NCBI GenBank assembly: GCA_035295665.1
Contig: DATGIQ010000371.1
Span: 1-7,644, forward strand
DNA: 7,644 bases
Reading direction: 5' to 3'
DNA from: DATGIQ01 sp035295665
Lineage (GTDB): Bacteria; Planctomycetota; Planctomycetia; Gemmatales; Gemmataceae
In this document: piece by piece, positions 1-6,382 of the stretch
Numbering within the stretch: position 1 is the first letter of the stretch
Layout of the letters: each line of letters opens with the position of its first letter
The notes under the pieces: generated by a model
The model's input: only the letters and a program-made list of their open reading frames with translations
What the model was told of the DNA's origin: nothing
The model's database searches: none
Position numbers and translations under genes: made by a program

Positions 1-302
1 ATATTCTGGAAGAGTCTGTGGGGACCGATCCGATGCTGGCGCTGGCCACGCGGCGCGGCACCGGCTACTACAAGGTGCCTTCCTTGAGGGGCGTCTGGTA
101 TCGCGGGCCGTTCGAGCACAACGGCTCGGTTGCCACCCTGGAGGACTGGTTCAACCCGGAGCGGCTCCGAAGCGACTACGAGCCGACCGGCTGGAAGGGC
201 CTGGCGGGAACGAAGACCCGCGCCGTGCCGGGGCACCGCTTCGGACTCCATCTTCCGCCCGAGGAGCGCAGGGCGCTCGTCGCGTTCTTAAAGACACTGT
301 GA
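1..302 (+). CDS. Cytochrome c peroxidase-like (di-haem) protein, C-terminal fragment
   Basis: This is the last 99 codons of a gene that begins outside the window; the frame is open from base 3 and ends at TGA 300-302. The visible sequence contains VPSLRGVWYRGPFEHNGS followed by VATLEDWF and a closing segment with PGHRFGLHLPPEERRALVAFLKTL split over the end. The 'PSLR...HNGSVATLE' block and the 'L...E...LVAFLKTL' ending are characteristic of the C-terminal haem domain of MauG/CcpA-type di-haem peroxidases and related planctomycete c-type cytochromes. No CXXCH haem site is visible, because those sites lie further upstream in this family. Such proteins are normally exported to the periplasm and handle electron transfer or peroxide; that role is inferred from family. 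The kinase gene starts one base after this stop, so the two could be co-transcribed. Confidence 0.75.
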   Translation, partial: ILEESVGTDPMLALATRRGTGYYKVPSLRGVWYRGPFEHNGSVATLEDWFNPERLRSDYEPTGWKGLAGTKTRAVPGHRFGLHLPPEERRALVAFLKTL

Positions 303-303
303 G

Positions 304-2157
304 ATGGCCCGCCGCGTAAGGTTGCGAGCAAAATCCGGAAAAGAATTGTCGGCCCTTTCGCCCAGAAAGAGTTGGAGGCAGACGCTCATTGAGACTTCCC
401 GGAACGACGCCGAGGAACACCTCATCACCGTCTTCTCCGCCGCATTGGATTGCAGCACGGCCGAGGAGCGTGTGGCGTACCTGGATCGTGCCTGTGCCGA
501 TACTCCAGGACTCCGCCAGCGGGTGGAGGCCCTGCTTCGGGCCCACGCGCGAGCGGGCAACTTCCTGGGCGATCTACCGGTCGGTCAGACGGTGACGGCG
601 GGGTTCAAGTCCCTTGCTGGCCCCGGTCCCGCGTCGTCGGGCCGGGCCTTCGACGAAGAAGTTCGAAGCCTCCTCCGGTCGCGCCTGATCCTGGTTCACC
701 TTCTCTCTCTGGGATTTGTGGTTCTGCTCGCCGCGTTAAGCTTCGCCAACCCGACGGGCAAACAAGACTCTGTGGTCCGACCCGATCACGATTCCTGGTT
801 GAGGTTGTTCGTGCCGTTCGCCGAGAGCCTGGTCGGAAGCCTGGTCCTGTGGCGGTCGCGAGCTCTGTCGCTCCGGTCTCTACGAGTGTGGGAATTAGTC
901 TGCTTCGTAACGCTGGCAGCCTACAATGGGTACGATCGGTTCGACGCACTGGCACATATGGGGGCGGGAACCGAGGATGTGCCCACCGTAGAAATCGCGT
1001 TCCGTGGGTTGTCCTCGCTCCAAGGGTTCGGCACTCTCATCTTGGCCTACGGTGTGCTGATACCGAATACCCGGCGGCGGAGTCTGTTGGTGGTGGCTGG
1101 GCTGACCGCCGTCCCGCTTGTCGTGATTCCCGGGGCGGTCGCCGTCAACCCGGTTCTTCGCGAAGGTCACTTCCTTCCGCTGACCGTCCAGTGGGCACTC
1201 ATCATGATGTTTCCGGCAGCGATTGCGGTTTTCGCCGCTTCTCGTGCGGCGGCTCTGCAGCGGCGGGCGTTCGACGCCGAGCGGCGTGCGGAACGAATCG
1301 GCCAGTACGTACTCAAGCGGAAGCTCGGCGAGGGTGGCATGGGGGAGGTATGGCTTGCCGAACACGGGCCCTTGAAGCGGCCGTGTGCCGTGAAGTTCAT
1401 CCGTCCGGACGTGGCGGCGAACCCCGCGATGGCAGCCCGATTTGCCCGGGAGGTGCAGGCGGTAACCGGGTTGAGCCATGTCAACACGGTTCGGGTGTAC
1501 GACTACGGCAGGGCCGACGACGGTTCCTTTTACTTTGTCATGGAATACCTCGACGGGCCGACGCTCGAGGAGTTGGTAAAGAAAACGGGTCCGCTGCCTC
1601 CGCCTCGGGTCGTGTACCTGCTCCGGCAAGTGTGCGGAGCGTTGGCGGAGGCGCACGCCGCCGGCCTGGTTCACCGAGATTTGAAACCGGGGAACGTAAT
1701 CGTGGCTACGCTCGGCGGCCAGCGGGACATGGCGAAATTGCTCGATTTCGGGCTGGTGCAAGACCTCTCCGGGGTCGGCGGCGAACGACTGACCCGGACT
1801 GGGATGGTCCTCGGAACACCCGCCTATTTGTCTCCGGAGCAGGCAGCAGGTGAATCGGCCGTGGACGCCCGCGGAGACGTGTACTCCCTCGGCGCGGTGG
1901 CCTTCTTCGCCCTGACCGGCCGGCCGCCGTTCGAGGGGCCTACGCTTGGCCAGCTCCTCGCAGCCCACCGTTTCGAGCCACCGCCGTCCGTTACCGCCTT
2001 GCGATCGGACGTGCCGGCGGACTTGGCTGCCGTCATCGCCCGCTGCCTCGCGAAGGACCCCGCAGACCGTTTCCGATCGGCCGCGGATCTGGACCAAGCA
2101 CTCGGTCAGTGCGCGTGCGCCTTTGTTCAACCGAACGCGTGGACTCACGGTCCCTAA
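304..2157 (+). CDS. Membrane-bound Ser/Thr protein kinase with N-terminal six-segment membrane module
   Basis: This 617-residue protein is a Hanks-type kinase. Residues 35-90 resemble the N-terminal extension common in planctomycete kinases (AYLDRACADTPGLRQRVEALL). Hydrophobic segments lie near 126-147, 166-183, 195-209, 231-253, 260-281 and 292-313; the third is weak. A basic linker (316-334) leads into the kinase domain, about 335-602. Catalytic elements are intact: glycine loop LGEGGMGEVW (341-350), Lys364, helix-C Glu383, HRDLKPGN (457-464, Asp459 and Asn464), DFG (481-483) and SPE (510-512). Possible activation-loop sites are Thr497, Thr499 and Thr505. An even number of segments would put both ends in the cytoplasm. 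Most bacterial kinases of this class place the membrane segment after the kinase, so the order is unusual. The start at ATG 304 lacks a clear ribosome binding site; TTG 346 is an alternative. Substrate and signal are unknown. Confidence 0.93.
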   Translation: MARRVRLRAKSGKELSALSPRKSWRQTLIETSRNDAEEHLITVFSAALDCSTAEERVAYLDRACADTPGLRQRVEALLRAHARAGNFLGDLPVGQTVTAGFKSLAGPGPASSGRAFDEEVRSLLRSRLILVHLLSLGFVVLLAALSFANPTGKQDSVVRPDHDSWLRLFVPFAESLVGSLVLWRSRALSLRSLRVWELVCFVTLAAYNGYDRFDALAHMGAGTEDVPTVEIAFRGLSSLQGFGTLILAYGVLIPNTRRRSLLVVAGLTAVPLVVIPGAVAVNPVLREGHFLPLTVQWALIMMFPAAIAVFAASRAAALQRRAFDAERRAERIGQYVLKRKLGEGGMGEVWLAEHGPLKRPCAVKFIRPDVAANPAMAARFAREVQAVTGLSHVNTVRVYDYGRADDGSFYFVMEYLDGPTLEELVKKTGPLPPPRVVYLLRQVCGALAEAHAAGLVHRDLKPGNVIVATLGGQRDMAKLLDFGLVQDLSGVGGERLTRTGMVLGTPAYLSPEQAAGESAVDARGDVYSLGAVAFFALTGRPPFEGPTLGQLLAAHRFEPPPSVTALRSDVPADLAAVIARCLAKDPADRFRSAADLDQALGQCACAFVQPNAWTHGP

Positions 2158-2273
2158 AGCTTTTTGGGTGCCAACGCGAAACTCTTTGTGCGGGTTCATG
2201 TACTTAACCGTTCATCCCTACGACTGCGTGACAAACCGATCGTTGCGCGTTTTGATCTCCGAGGAGGAACATC
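2158..2273. other. Short intergenic gap between kinase and hydrolase
   Basis: This gap is 116 bases long. CCC...GGG arms flank an AAAGCTTT core over the kinase stop codon (about 2153-2169), giving a weak hairpin with a T·T mismatch and no proper T-run, so I do not call it a terminator. The hydrolase could therefore be read through from the kinase or have its own promoter. I see no convincing -35/-10 pair. Confidence 0.4.
2261..2267 (+). promoter_or_regulatory. Strong ribosome binding site for the hydrolase
   Basis: GAGGAGG lies six bases before GTG 2274. This strong match to the anti-Shine-Dalgarno sequence fixes the GTG as the start, ahead of the in-frame ATG five codons further on. It also keeps the whole signal peptide. 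Confidence 0.85.
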
Positions 2274-3239
2274 GTGAAACACTCGGCCATGTTGATCACC
2301 CTGTTAGTCATCGCAAATTACTCAACCTCTATAAACGCCCAGCCCGTCACGCCGCTTGCCCCTGGTCCCGAAGTCGATGCCTTCAAAAAGGCGCAGGACG
2401 CCCTCTTGAAGAAATACGGCGTGAGGGCGAAATCGCGGTACGTGAAACTCAAGAAGCCGGCCCTGACCGCTCACGTGTTGGAAGCCGGCCAAGGCGAACC
2501 GGTGCTACTCATTCACGGCGGCGGAGGTTTCGCCTGTGGCTTTGCCCCGCTCATGAGCGCCCTTCAAAAGGACTTCCACGTCTTCGCGGTCGACCGCCCC
2601 AGTTGCGGGCTCACGGACCGGTTTGACTACCGGGAGACAACCATGCGCGAACATGCCGTCGATTTCGTCACGAGTGTGATGGATAGCCTCGACTTACCGA
2701 AGGCAACGCTGGTGGCGAACTCGATGGGTGGCTTGTGGGCGATGCAATTTGCCCTGGCAAAGCCGGATCGGGTGACCAAACTGATCCTCCTTGGGCAGCC
2801 TGCGTGGAGCTCGCGCGAAATGGCGAGGCTGCCGCAGCCGGCCAAGGCGTCAACCCCGATCGAGGGCGCTCGGGCAGTGCTTGCCGCGCAACTCGTCGCT
2901 GACGTGAACCGCGTTCCCGATGAGTTTCTGGAGGTTGCCGTAGCTAACATCCTGATGCCGGGATGGGCGACGAGTATGAATACAGGGCGCGAGAAGTTCA
3001 TCAAGGATAAGCAGGGCGCTTATCATCTTCGACCGGAACTTAAGAACTTGAAGGCGCCCACTCTATTCATCTGGGGCGACAAGGACCAATATGGACCGCC
3101 GACTCTGGGCGAGGAGATGGCAAGGCTAATGCCGAAAGCCCGGTGTCAGGTGCTAAGCGACGCCGGCCATCTCCCGTGGCTGGATCAACCAGAAGAATGC
3201 AATCGGTTGGTGCTGAAGTTCCTGAAAGAAGAGCAGTGA
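2274..3239 (+). CDS. Exported alpha/beta-fold hydrolase
   Basis: This 321-residue protein starts with a Sec-type signal peptide (basic MKHSAM, hydrophobic 7-14, cleavage probably after INA at residue 22), so it likely acts outside the cytoplasmic membrane. The rest is a complete alpha/beta hydrolase. The oxyanion-hole loop is HGGGG (81-85), the nucleophile is Ser150 in VANSMGG, the acid is probably Asp271 in WGDKDQYGP, and the base is His299 in SDAGHLPWLDQP. The SMGG elbow, the 'FALAKPDRVTKLILLG' stretch and the C-terminal 'P.LFIWG.KD' and 'CNRLVLKFL' segments look most like the meta-cleavage-product hydrolases (MhpC/BphD group). The substrate cannot be read from the sequence, and a signal peptide is not typical of those cytoplasmic enzymes. 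The elbow has Ala148 where Gly is usual. The next gene is convergent, so this is the last gene of its strand group. Confidence 0.9.
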   Translation: MKHSAMLITLLVIANYSTSINAQPVTPLAPGPEVDAFKKAQDALLKKYGVRAKSRYVKLKKPALTAHVLEAGQGEPVLLIHGGGGFACGFAPLMSALQKDFHVFAVDRPSCGLTDRFDYRETTMREHAVDFVTSVMDSLDLPKATLVANSMGGLWAMQFALAKPDRVTKLILLGQPAWSSREMARLPQPAKASTPIEGARAVLAAQLVADVNRVPDEFLEVAVANILMPGWATSMNTGREKFIKDKQGAYHLRPELKNLKAPTLFIWGDKDQYGPPTLGEEMARLMPKARCQVLSDAGHLPWLDQPEECNRLVLKFLKEEQ

Positions 3240-3326
3240 CAGAGCGGGTGGCTTCGCAGGAGCGGTTGCCGCCGAACGAGGCGCTGTACCAGAGCGGGCT
3301 CTTGTTGCTTCGTGGGAGGGAACCGA

Positions 3327-3349
3327 CTCCATAGGAGCACGCTATGGAG
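3327..3349. repeat. Perfect 8-bp inverted repeat
   Basis: CTCCATAG (3327-3334) and CTATGGAG (3342-3349) are exact reverse complements separated by seven bases (GAGCACG). No T-run follows on either strand, so it is not an intrinsic terminator. It lies 88 bases after the hydrolase stop and would form a stem-loop in that transcript's 3' region. It could alternatively be a protein-binding site. Confidence 0.6.
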
Positions 3350-3485
3350 CCAGGTACCCTCTGGAGGTACGATACCTTTGACACACAGAGCTTCCCTACT
3401 CGATCCGCCGCCGCAAACCCCCGTCTCAGCACTGGACGCCAGCTAGAAAAAGTCCTAACGGTTTCCAGTCGGCCCGACTATTCTT

Positions 3486-3524
3486 CCACGATTGCCCATT
3501 GCCGTTTTCAATCGTGGGCTTTTT
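3486..3524 (+). terminator. Rho-independent terminator, plus strand
   Basis: CCACGATTG (3486-3494) and CAATCGTGG (3509-3517) form a perfect nine-base-pair stem with a 14-base loop. GC and five T residues (3520-3524) follow. The T-run lies only on the plus-strand 3' side, so it acts on transcripts coming from the hydrolase, whose stop codon is 246 bases upstream. The loop is rather long and the stem only moderately GC-rich. Confidence 0.75.
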
Positions 3525-3599
3525 GCATATCCCCGCAGAAGGGTAGAGTTGCATCAATGCGGCGAGTGCAGTCAGGGGATCCAAGCGGGTCCGCAGATG

Positions 3600-3655
3600 G
3601 TTTTTGACAGGAAAGCTTGGAAAACTCACGGGAATCTCAGGCATTTGTCAAAAAC
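3600..3655. repeat. Perfect 10-bp inverted repeat with 36-base spacer
   Basis: GTTTTTGACA (3600-3609) and TGTCAAAAAC (3646-3655) are exact reverse complements. The right arm runs into a perfect palindrome, AAAACGTTTT (3651-3660). The repeat lies about 30 bases past the HDOD stop on the minus strand, where the first arm read contains a T-run but is not preceded by a GC stem. It may be a 3'-end structure, a binding site for a dimeric protein, or chance in a locally AT-rich patch. Confidence 0.55.
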
Positions 3656-3686
3656 GTTTTGCGGAGCCACTCAGCCGGGTGCCCGG

Positions 3687-4637
3687 TCAAGAGTCGGTAG
3701 TTCCGCGCGCAACGGCCTCAACGGATTCGTTCATCATCGATGCAATCTCGCCCAGCAAGCGCTCCCGCCTTGCTTCCGGCCAATTGGCCGACAAGGCGGC
3801 GAGGCCGGCGTTTTCCTCCGGCTGGTACCTCTCGACGTCTTCCTCCCGCTGGAGATGATTGGCCATGTGGTCAGCAGCGGCAACCAACTCGACCAGGCGT
3901 TTGGTTTTGTCCGCGCGGTGCGGCTCATGATGGAAGCGAATTGCCTCGATCAGCGTTGCCGGTAGCTTGCTGTATTCGCCAAACCATCCGCCCAGTTCAC
4001 AATGATCGATCCCAAGGCAGTCCCGCTCCCGCTCCAGCAGATCCGCTTCCTCGCGGAAGTTCAGGCCGTCAACTCGGTGGAAATATTCGGGATCCGCCAG
4101 GAGTAAAAGAATGCGTCCCAGATCGTGTAACAGACCCGCAGAGAATTCTTCACCGTCGAAGCCAAGCCGGTAGGGTCGGTTAATCTGGCGGCACAGGAAG
4201 GCAGTTACATAGGCATGGTGCCAAAGGACCGCACATTGCGCCTGCAAGCCGGGAGCCATCTGCCGGAAAAGGCTCTTCATGCTGATCGAAACAATGAGAT
4301 TCTGGCATTGCAACATTCCGAGGCGCACGACGGCCTGCTGGAGCTTCGTCGCCGGGCAGCCGCTGGCATAGAGCGGACTGTTGGCGATCCGCAGGATTCC
4401 CGTGGCGAGGGCGGCATCCGCTTCGATGAGCCGGGCGAACTCGGCAAACTTCGTATTCGGATCCCGGGCCAGGACGAGGGCTCGGCTGGCGGTGTCGGGA
4501 AGCGGCGGCATATTGTCCACGAGGGCAAGGATTTTCTGCTCCAGGCGTGCTGCGGTCTCCGCGCGTTCATCCTTGACCGGTCGTTCATTGGAGCGAAATA
4601 CCTTCCGCAAGATGTCGGCAATGGGTTTGAGGATCAC
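3687..4637 (-). CDS. HDOD domain-containing signalling protein
   Basis: This 316-residue soluble protein has an HDOD domain, an output-less relative of HD phosphohydrolases found in bacterial signalling and cell-cycle proteins. A charged N-terminal helix (1-40) leads into the diagnostic block at 43-119: MPPLPDTASRALVLARDP, LIEADAALATGILRIANSP and the conserved 'AVVRLGM...I'. The second half carries possible metal ligands: HH140-141, HD171-172 in LLHDLGRILL, His212, HH236-237 and Asp256. Full HD-GYP enzymes use a similar series, but no GYP motif is seen, so catalysis is unproven. There is no receiver, kinase or membrane domain. The start is GTG 4637; no in-frame start lies closer to the Shine-Dalgarno sequence at 4650-4654, and the next Met (43) would cut into the domain. 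The gene stands alone, 307 bases from the next minus-strand gene and convergent with the hydrolase. Confidence 0.9.
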   Translation of the reverse strand: MILKPIADILRKVFRSNERPVKDERAETAARLEQKILALVDNMPPLPDTASRALVLARDPNTKFAEFARLIEADAALATGILRIANSPLYASGCPATKLQQAVVRLGMLQCQNLIVSISMKSLFRQMAPGLQAQCAVLWHHAYVTAFLCRQINRPYRLGFDGEEFSAGLLHDLGRILLLLADPEYFHRVDGLNFREEADLLERERDCLGIDHCELGGWFGEYSKLPATLIEAIRFHHEPHRADKTKRLVELVAAADHMANHLQREEDVERYQPEENAGLAALSANWPEARRERLLGEIASMMNESVEAVARGTTDS

Positions 4638-4654
4638 GGCATTCCCATGCCTCC
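4634..4654 (-). promoter_or_regulatory. HDOD leader: ribosome binding site, hairpin and mini-ORF over the start
   Basis: On the minus strand GGAGG (4654-4650) lies 12 bases before the GTG start, which is long. Within that spacer GGCAT and ATGCC form a perfect five-base-pair stem with a GGGA loop, a GNRA-type tetraloop (4651-4638); the stem uses the last two G of the Shine-Dalgarno sequence. An ATG at 4642 sits seven bases after GGAGG, is followed by one codon, and stops at TGA 4636-4634, overlapping the HDOD GTG as GTGA. A second ATG in the same frame is at 4648. HDOD could be translated by termination-reinitiation or controlled by the hairpin; this is inference. Confidence 0.5.
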
Positions 4655-4944
4655 AGCTGAGAGAAAAAACGCCGGGAATGTCGTTTATCTACTGGATCGG
4701 GCGCAGAAAAACCAGGTCCGACCGCGCATTTGGCGGTTGGAAGGGTTGGGATGGTCGACAGCACGCATTACCGACCCGTCTTCCCATCGCTACTGCGCCC
4801 GCTGGAGTACATCTTCGATGGGTCAGCCGGCCCTGGCTGGACAGCACAGTAGTCCCTTCCCACCACCGCAGCAAGCGTGACGGCAATGTGACTTTGCCTG
4901 CCCTGACGAGCAATCCGAATCAGCTCATGGGATCTGCGCGTGCG
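4638..4944. other. 307-base gap between lipoprotein and HDOD genes
   Basis: Apart from the HDOD leader, the gap holds no credible gene. Short inverted repeats are present (for example GGCAA...TTGCC near 4882-4898 and CAGCC...GGCTG near 4827-4842), but none is followed by a T-run on the minus strand. It probably contains the HDOD promoter. I cannot identify a convincing -35/-10 pair. Confidence 0.45.
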
Positions 4945-5373
4945 TCAATCGAGGGCAAGGTTGATTTCTTGATCTGCCTTGGCTTCCACCGTGAGTGGCG
5001 TGGTGTCGGCTTTTCCGTATTTGCGGAGAATTTGCGCAAGTTCCGGATCGCCCTGCTGTCTGGAGAGCTGCTTCTGCTGCTCCTTATCTTCCTTCGCCCC
5101 GATCGTGCGGAGTTGGACCCACACCTTGTGGGTTCCAGGAACGACACCTTCCTGGCCATTGGTGTAAATCATGTTGAATCGCCCCTCGGAGTCCGTCAGC
5201 GCGAAACTGCGCAGACCTTTCTCGGGCGTGAAATTGATGACCAGGTTAGGTACCGGTTTTCCGCGCCGCGTGGCTTTCCCGGAAATATGAACGAGCTGTT
5301 CCCCACCACAGCCGCTGACCAAGATAATCAGCAGCCAAGCAACGCAAATCATCCTCGAAGTTCGTGGCCGCAT
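4945..5373 (-). CDS. Lipoprotein with carboxypeptidase-regulatory-like (transthyretin-like) domain
   Basis: This 142-residue protein has a lipoprotein signal: a basic start, hydrophobic 9-19 and lipobox VSGC with Cys22, followed by GGEQ, so it should be lipid-anchored in the envelope. The mature part is a small beta-sandwich of the carboxypeptidase-regulatory-like type common in planctomycete lipoproteins. The markers are ISGKATRRGKPVPN (about 30-43), TDSEGRF (60-66) and PGTHKVWV (79-86). A charged, glutamine-rich insert (about 90-115) precedes the closing 'KYGKADTTPLTVEAKADQ' and final beta strand. Function is unknown; a structural or adhesive envelope role is inferred. The start is ATG 5373, after AGGAGG at 5390-5385. 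The frame stays open upstream to 5772, but that part overlaps the DUF1559 gene and has no lipoprotein features. It lies 34 bases downstream of DUF1559, so the two are probably co-transcribed. Confidence 0.88.
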   Translation of the reverse strand: MRPRTSRMICVAWLLIILVSGCGGEQLVHISGKATRRGKPVPNLVINFTPEKGLRSFALTDSEGRFNMIYTNGQEGVVPGTHKVWVQLRTIGAKEDKEQQKQLSRQQGDPELAQILRKYGKADTTPLTVEAKADQEINLALD

Positions 5374-5382
5374 CGGTCTCTC

Positions 5383-5391
5383 GTTCCTCCT
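5383..5391 (-). promoter_or_regulatory. Ribosome binding site deciding the lipoprotein start
   Basis: On the minus strand this reads GAGGAGGAA, ending nine bases before ATG 5373. It lies between the DUF1559 stop and the lipoprotein signal peptide. It supports the 142-residue product over a 275-residue frame that would run into the upstream gene. Confidence 0.75.
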
Positions 5392-5407
5392 CGCGATCCT
5401 CGCCGCC

Positions 5408-6382
5408 TTACCAATCAGCCCCAAGGGGAGCGCCATCGTTCGGGGTGCAAGCCGCAATCCACGTGGCTTTCGCCATGGTGCCAGCACAGCTACGGACGCT
5501 TCCATCTCCCAGGGCAACTTGCATAGCGGCGTGCACACTCTGGGTGACAAAGATGTCGCAGTTTGCTGCGGTCGCATTAACCTGGAAGGGAACCGATCCA
5601 TCTGCAAAATCGGTCCGCAAGTCGCTGACCGTATCGCTGCCGGAAACCTTGGCACTTCTCCATCCAAACGCGGCCCAGATGCTGCCGTCACCATGGTCGG
5701 GGTATATCCACGCCCACGCCGGTCCCGTGAAATTAGTGCCGGCGCTGCTGAAATACAGCTGCACAGAAACATCGCAATACAAAATCCGCTCCGCCACCAT
5801 CACGGTGTTCGACGTCCCATCGGGCATGGCTGCGGTCAACGACTTCATCTTCACAGGGTTAAAAACCATCACGTTCCCGGCATAGCTGCCGCTGGCGTAG
5901 TTGGTTCCACCTTCGGACATTGCGAATCGCGTGTTGGAAAAATCCGAAGGACAGAGGAACATCGGCATTGGGGTCGTCGTCAACGTATCATAGGCGTTAA
6001 ACCCATCGGTCGTACCACCGACACTCCCCACGGCATAGAACTTTTGAAAGAGATTGTTCTGCTCCATGAACGGGAGCAAATGAACGAGCCAGCTTCCCTG
6101 GGCGCCGTCCGGTGACGTCAAGCCGCCGCCGCAGGCCAGCGCTGGATAGGAATTGGTGCGAAAGCTCTTGTTCCAGTCGCCAATACTGGGCAAGAGGCCG
6201 AAGCTATCGTGGAAGGAATGGACGGCCAAGCCGATTTGTTTGAGGTTGTTGGAGCACTTGGCCCGGTTCGCCGCTTCGCGCACCTTCTGGACGGCAGGCA
6301 AGAGCAAGCCGATGAGCACGGCAATAATGGCGATGACCACCAGTAGCTCGATCAACGTGAAGCCGGAACGACGCAGGCGCAT
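5408..6382 (-). CDS. DUF1559 domain-containing pseudopilin-like protein
   Basis: This 324-residue protein belongs to the DUF1559 family (formerly SBP_bac_10), which is greatly expanded in planctomycetes. It has a type IV pilin-like N-terminus: basic MRLRRSG, predicted prepilin peptidase cleavage between Gly7 and Phe8, Glu at +5 (residue 12), and a hydrophobic helix to about 28. The family signature follows (LLPAVQKVREAANRAKC, then SNNLKQIGLA). Other family landmarks are FLCPSD (142-147), GTSNTVMVAE (189-198) and the C-terminal HAAMQVALGDGSVR beginning at His284. The helix should anchor the protein in a membrane or pilus-like assembly with the rest outside; the actual role is unknown. The start is ATG 6382: AGGAGGT at 6395-6389 gives six-base spacing, whereas GTG 6388 directly touches the Shine-Dalgarno sequence. 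It is the first gene of a two-gene unit with the lipoprotein. Confidence 0.95.
   Translation of the reverse strand: MRLRRSGFTLIELLVVIAIIAVLIGLLLPAVQKVREAANRAKCSNNLKQIGLAVHSFHDSFGLLPSIGDWNKSFRTNSYPALACGGGLTSPDGAQGSWLVHLLPFMEQNNLFQKFYAVGSVGGTTDGFNAYDTLTTTPMPMFLCPSDFSNTRFAMSEGGTNYASGSYAGNVMVFNPVKMKSLTAAMPDGTSNTVMVAERILYCDVSVQLYFSSAGTNFTGPAWAWIYPDHGDGSIWAAFGWRSAKVSGSDTVSDLRTDFADGSVPFQVNATAANCDIFVTQSVHAAMQVALGDGSVRSCAGTMAKATWIAACTPNDGAPLGADW

Larger units (their letters stand above)
3240..3686. other. 447-base non-coding region between convergent genes
   Basis: No reading frame here looks like a real protein. An 87-codon frame from ATG 3344 follows a fair AGGAG but runs straight through the terminator hairpin and has low-complexity, unrecognisable content. 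The region is rich in inverted repeats: 3327-3349, 3354-3370 (GTACC...GGTAC), 3486-3517, 3600-3655 and 3675-3686 (CCGGG-TG-CCCGG, just after the HDOD stop). The terminator at 3486-3524 closes the plus-strand transcript. The others are listed separately or are weak. Confidence 0.6.

Noticed and set aside
450..1853. Plus-strand open frame of 467 codons in another frame of the kinase
   Set aside because: It is extremely rich in Arg, Gly and Pro with no domain, while the kinase frame has every catalytic motif.
895..2199. Long minus-strand open frame (434 codons) antisense to the kinase
   Set aside because: It lies inside the well-supported kinase gene, has biased Arg/Gly/Gln-rich composition and no recognisable domain; it is a GC-rich shadow frame.
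3344..3607. 87-codon plus-strand frame after a fair AGGAG
   Set aside because: It reads through the terminator hairpin, has no recognisable content, and its ATG is part of an inverted repeat.
3675..3686. CCGGG-TG-CCCGG palindrome as the HDOD terminator
   Set aside because: The two-base loop is too tight for the full stem and no T-run follows directly on the minus strand.
5374..5772. N-terminal extension of the lipoprotein to 275 residues
   Set aside because: It would overlap the DUF1559 gene by over 360 bases, and the lipoprotein signal and ribosome binding site both point to ATG 5373.
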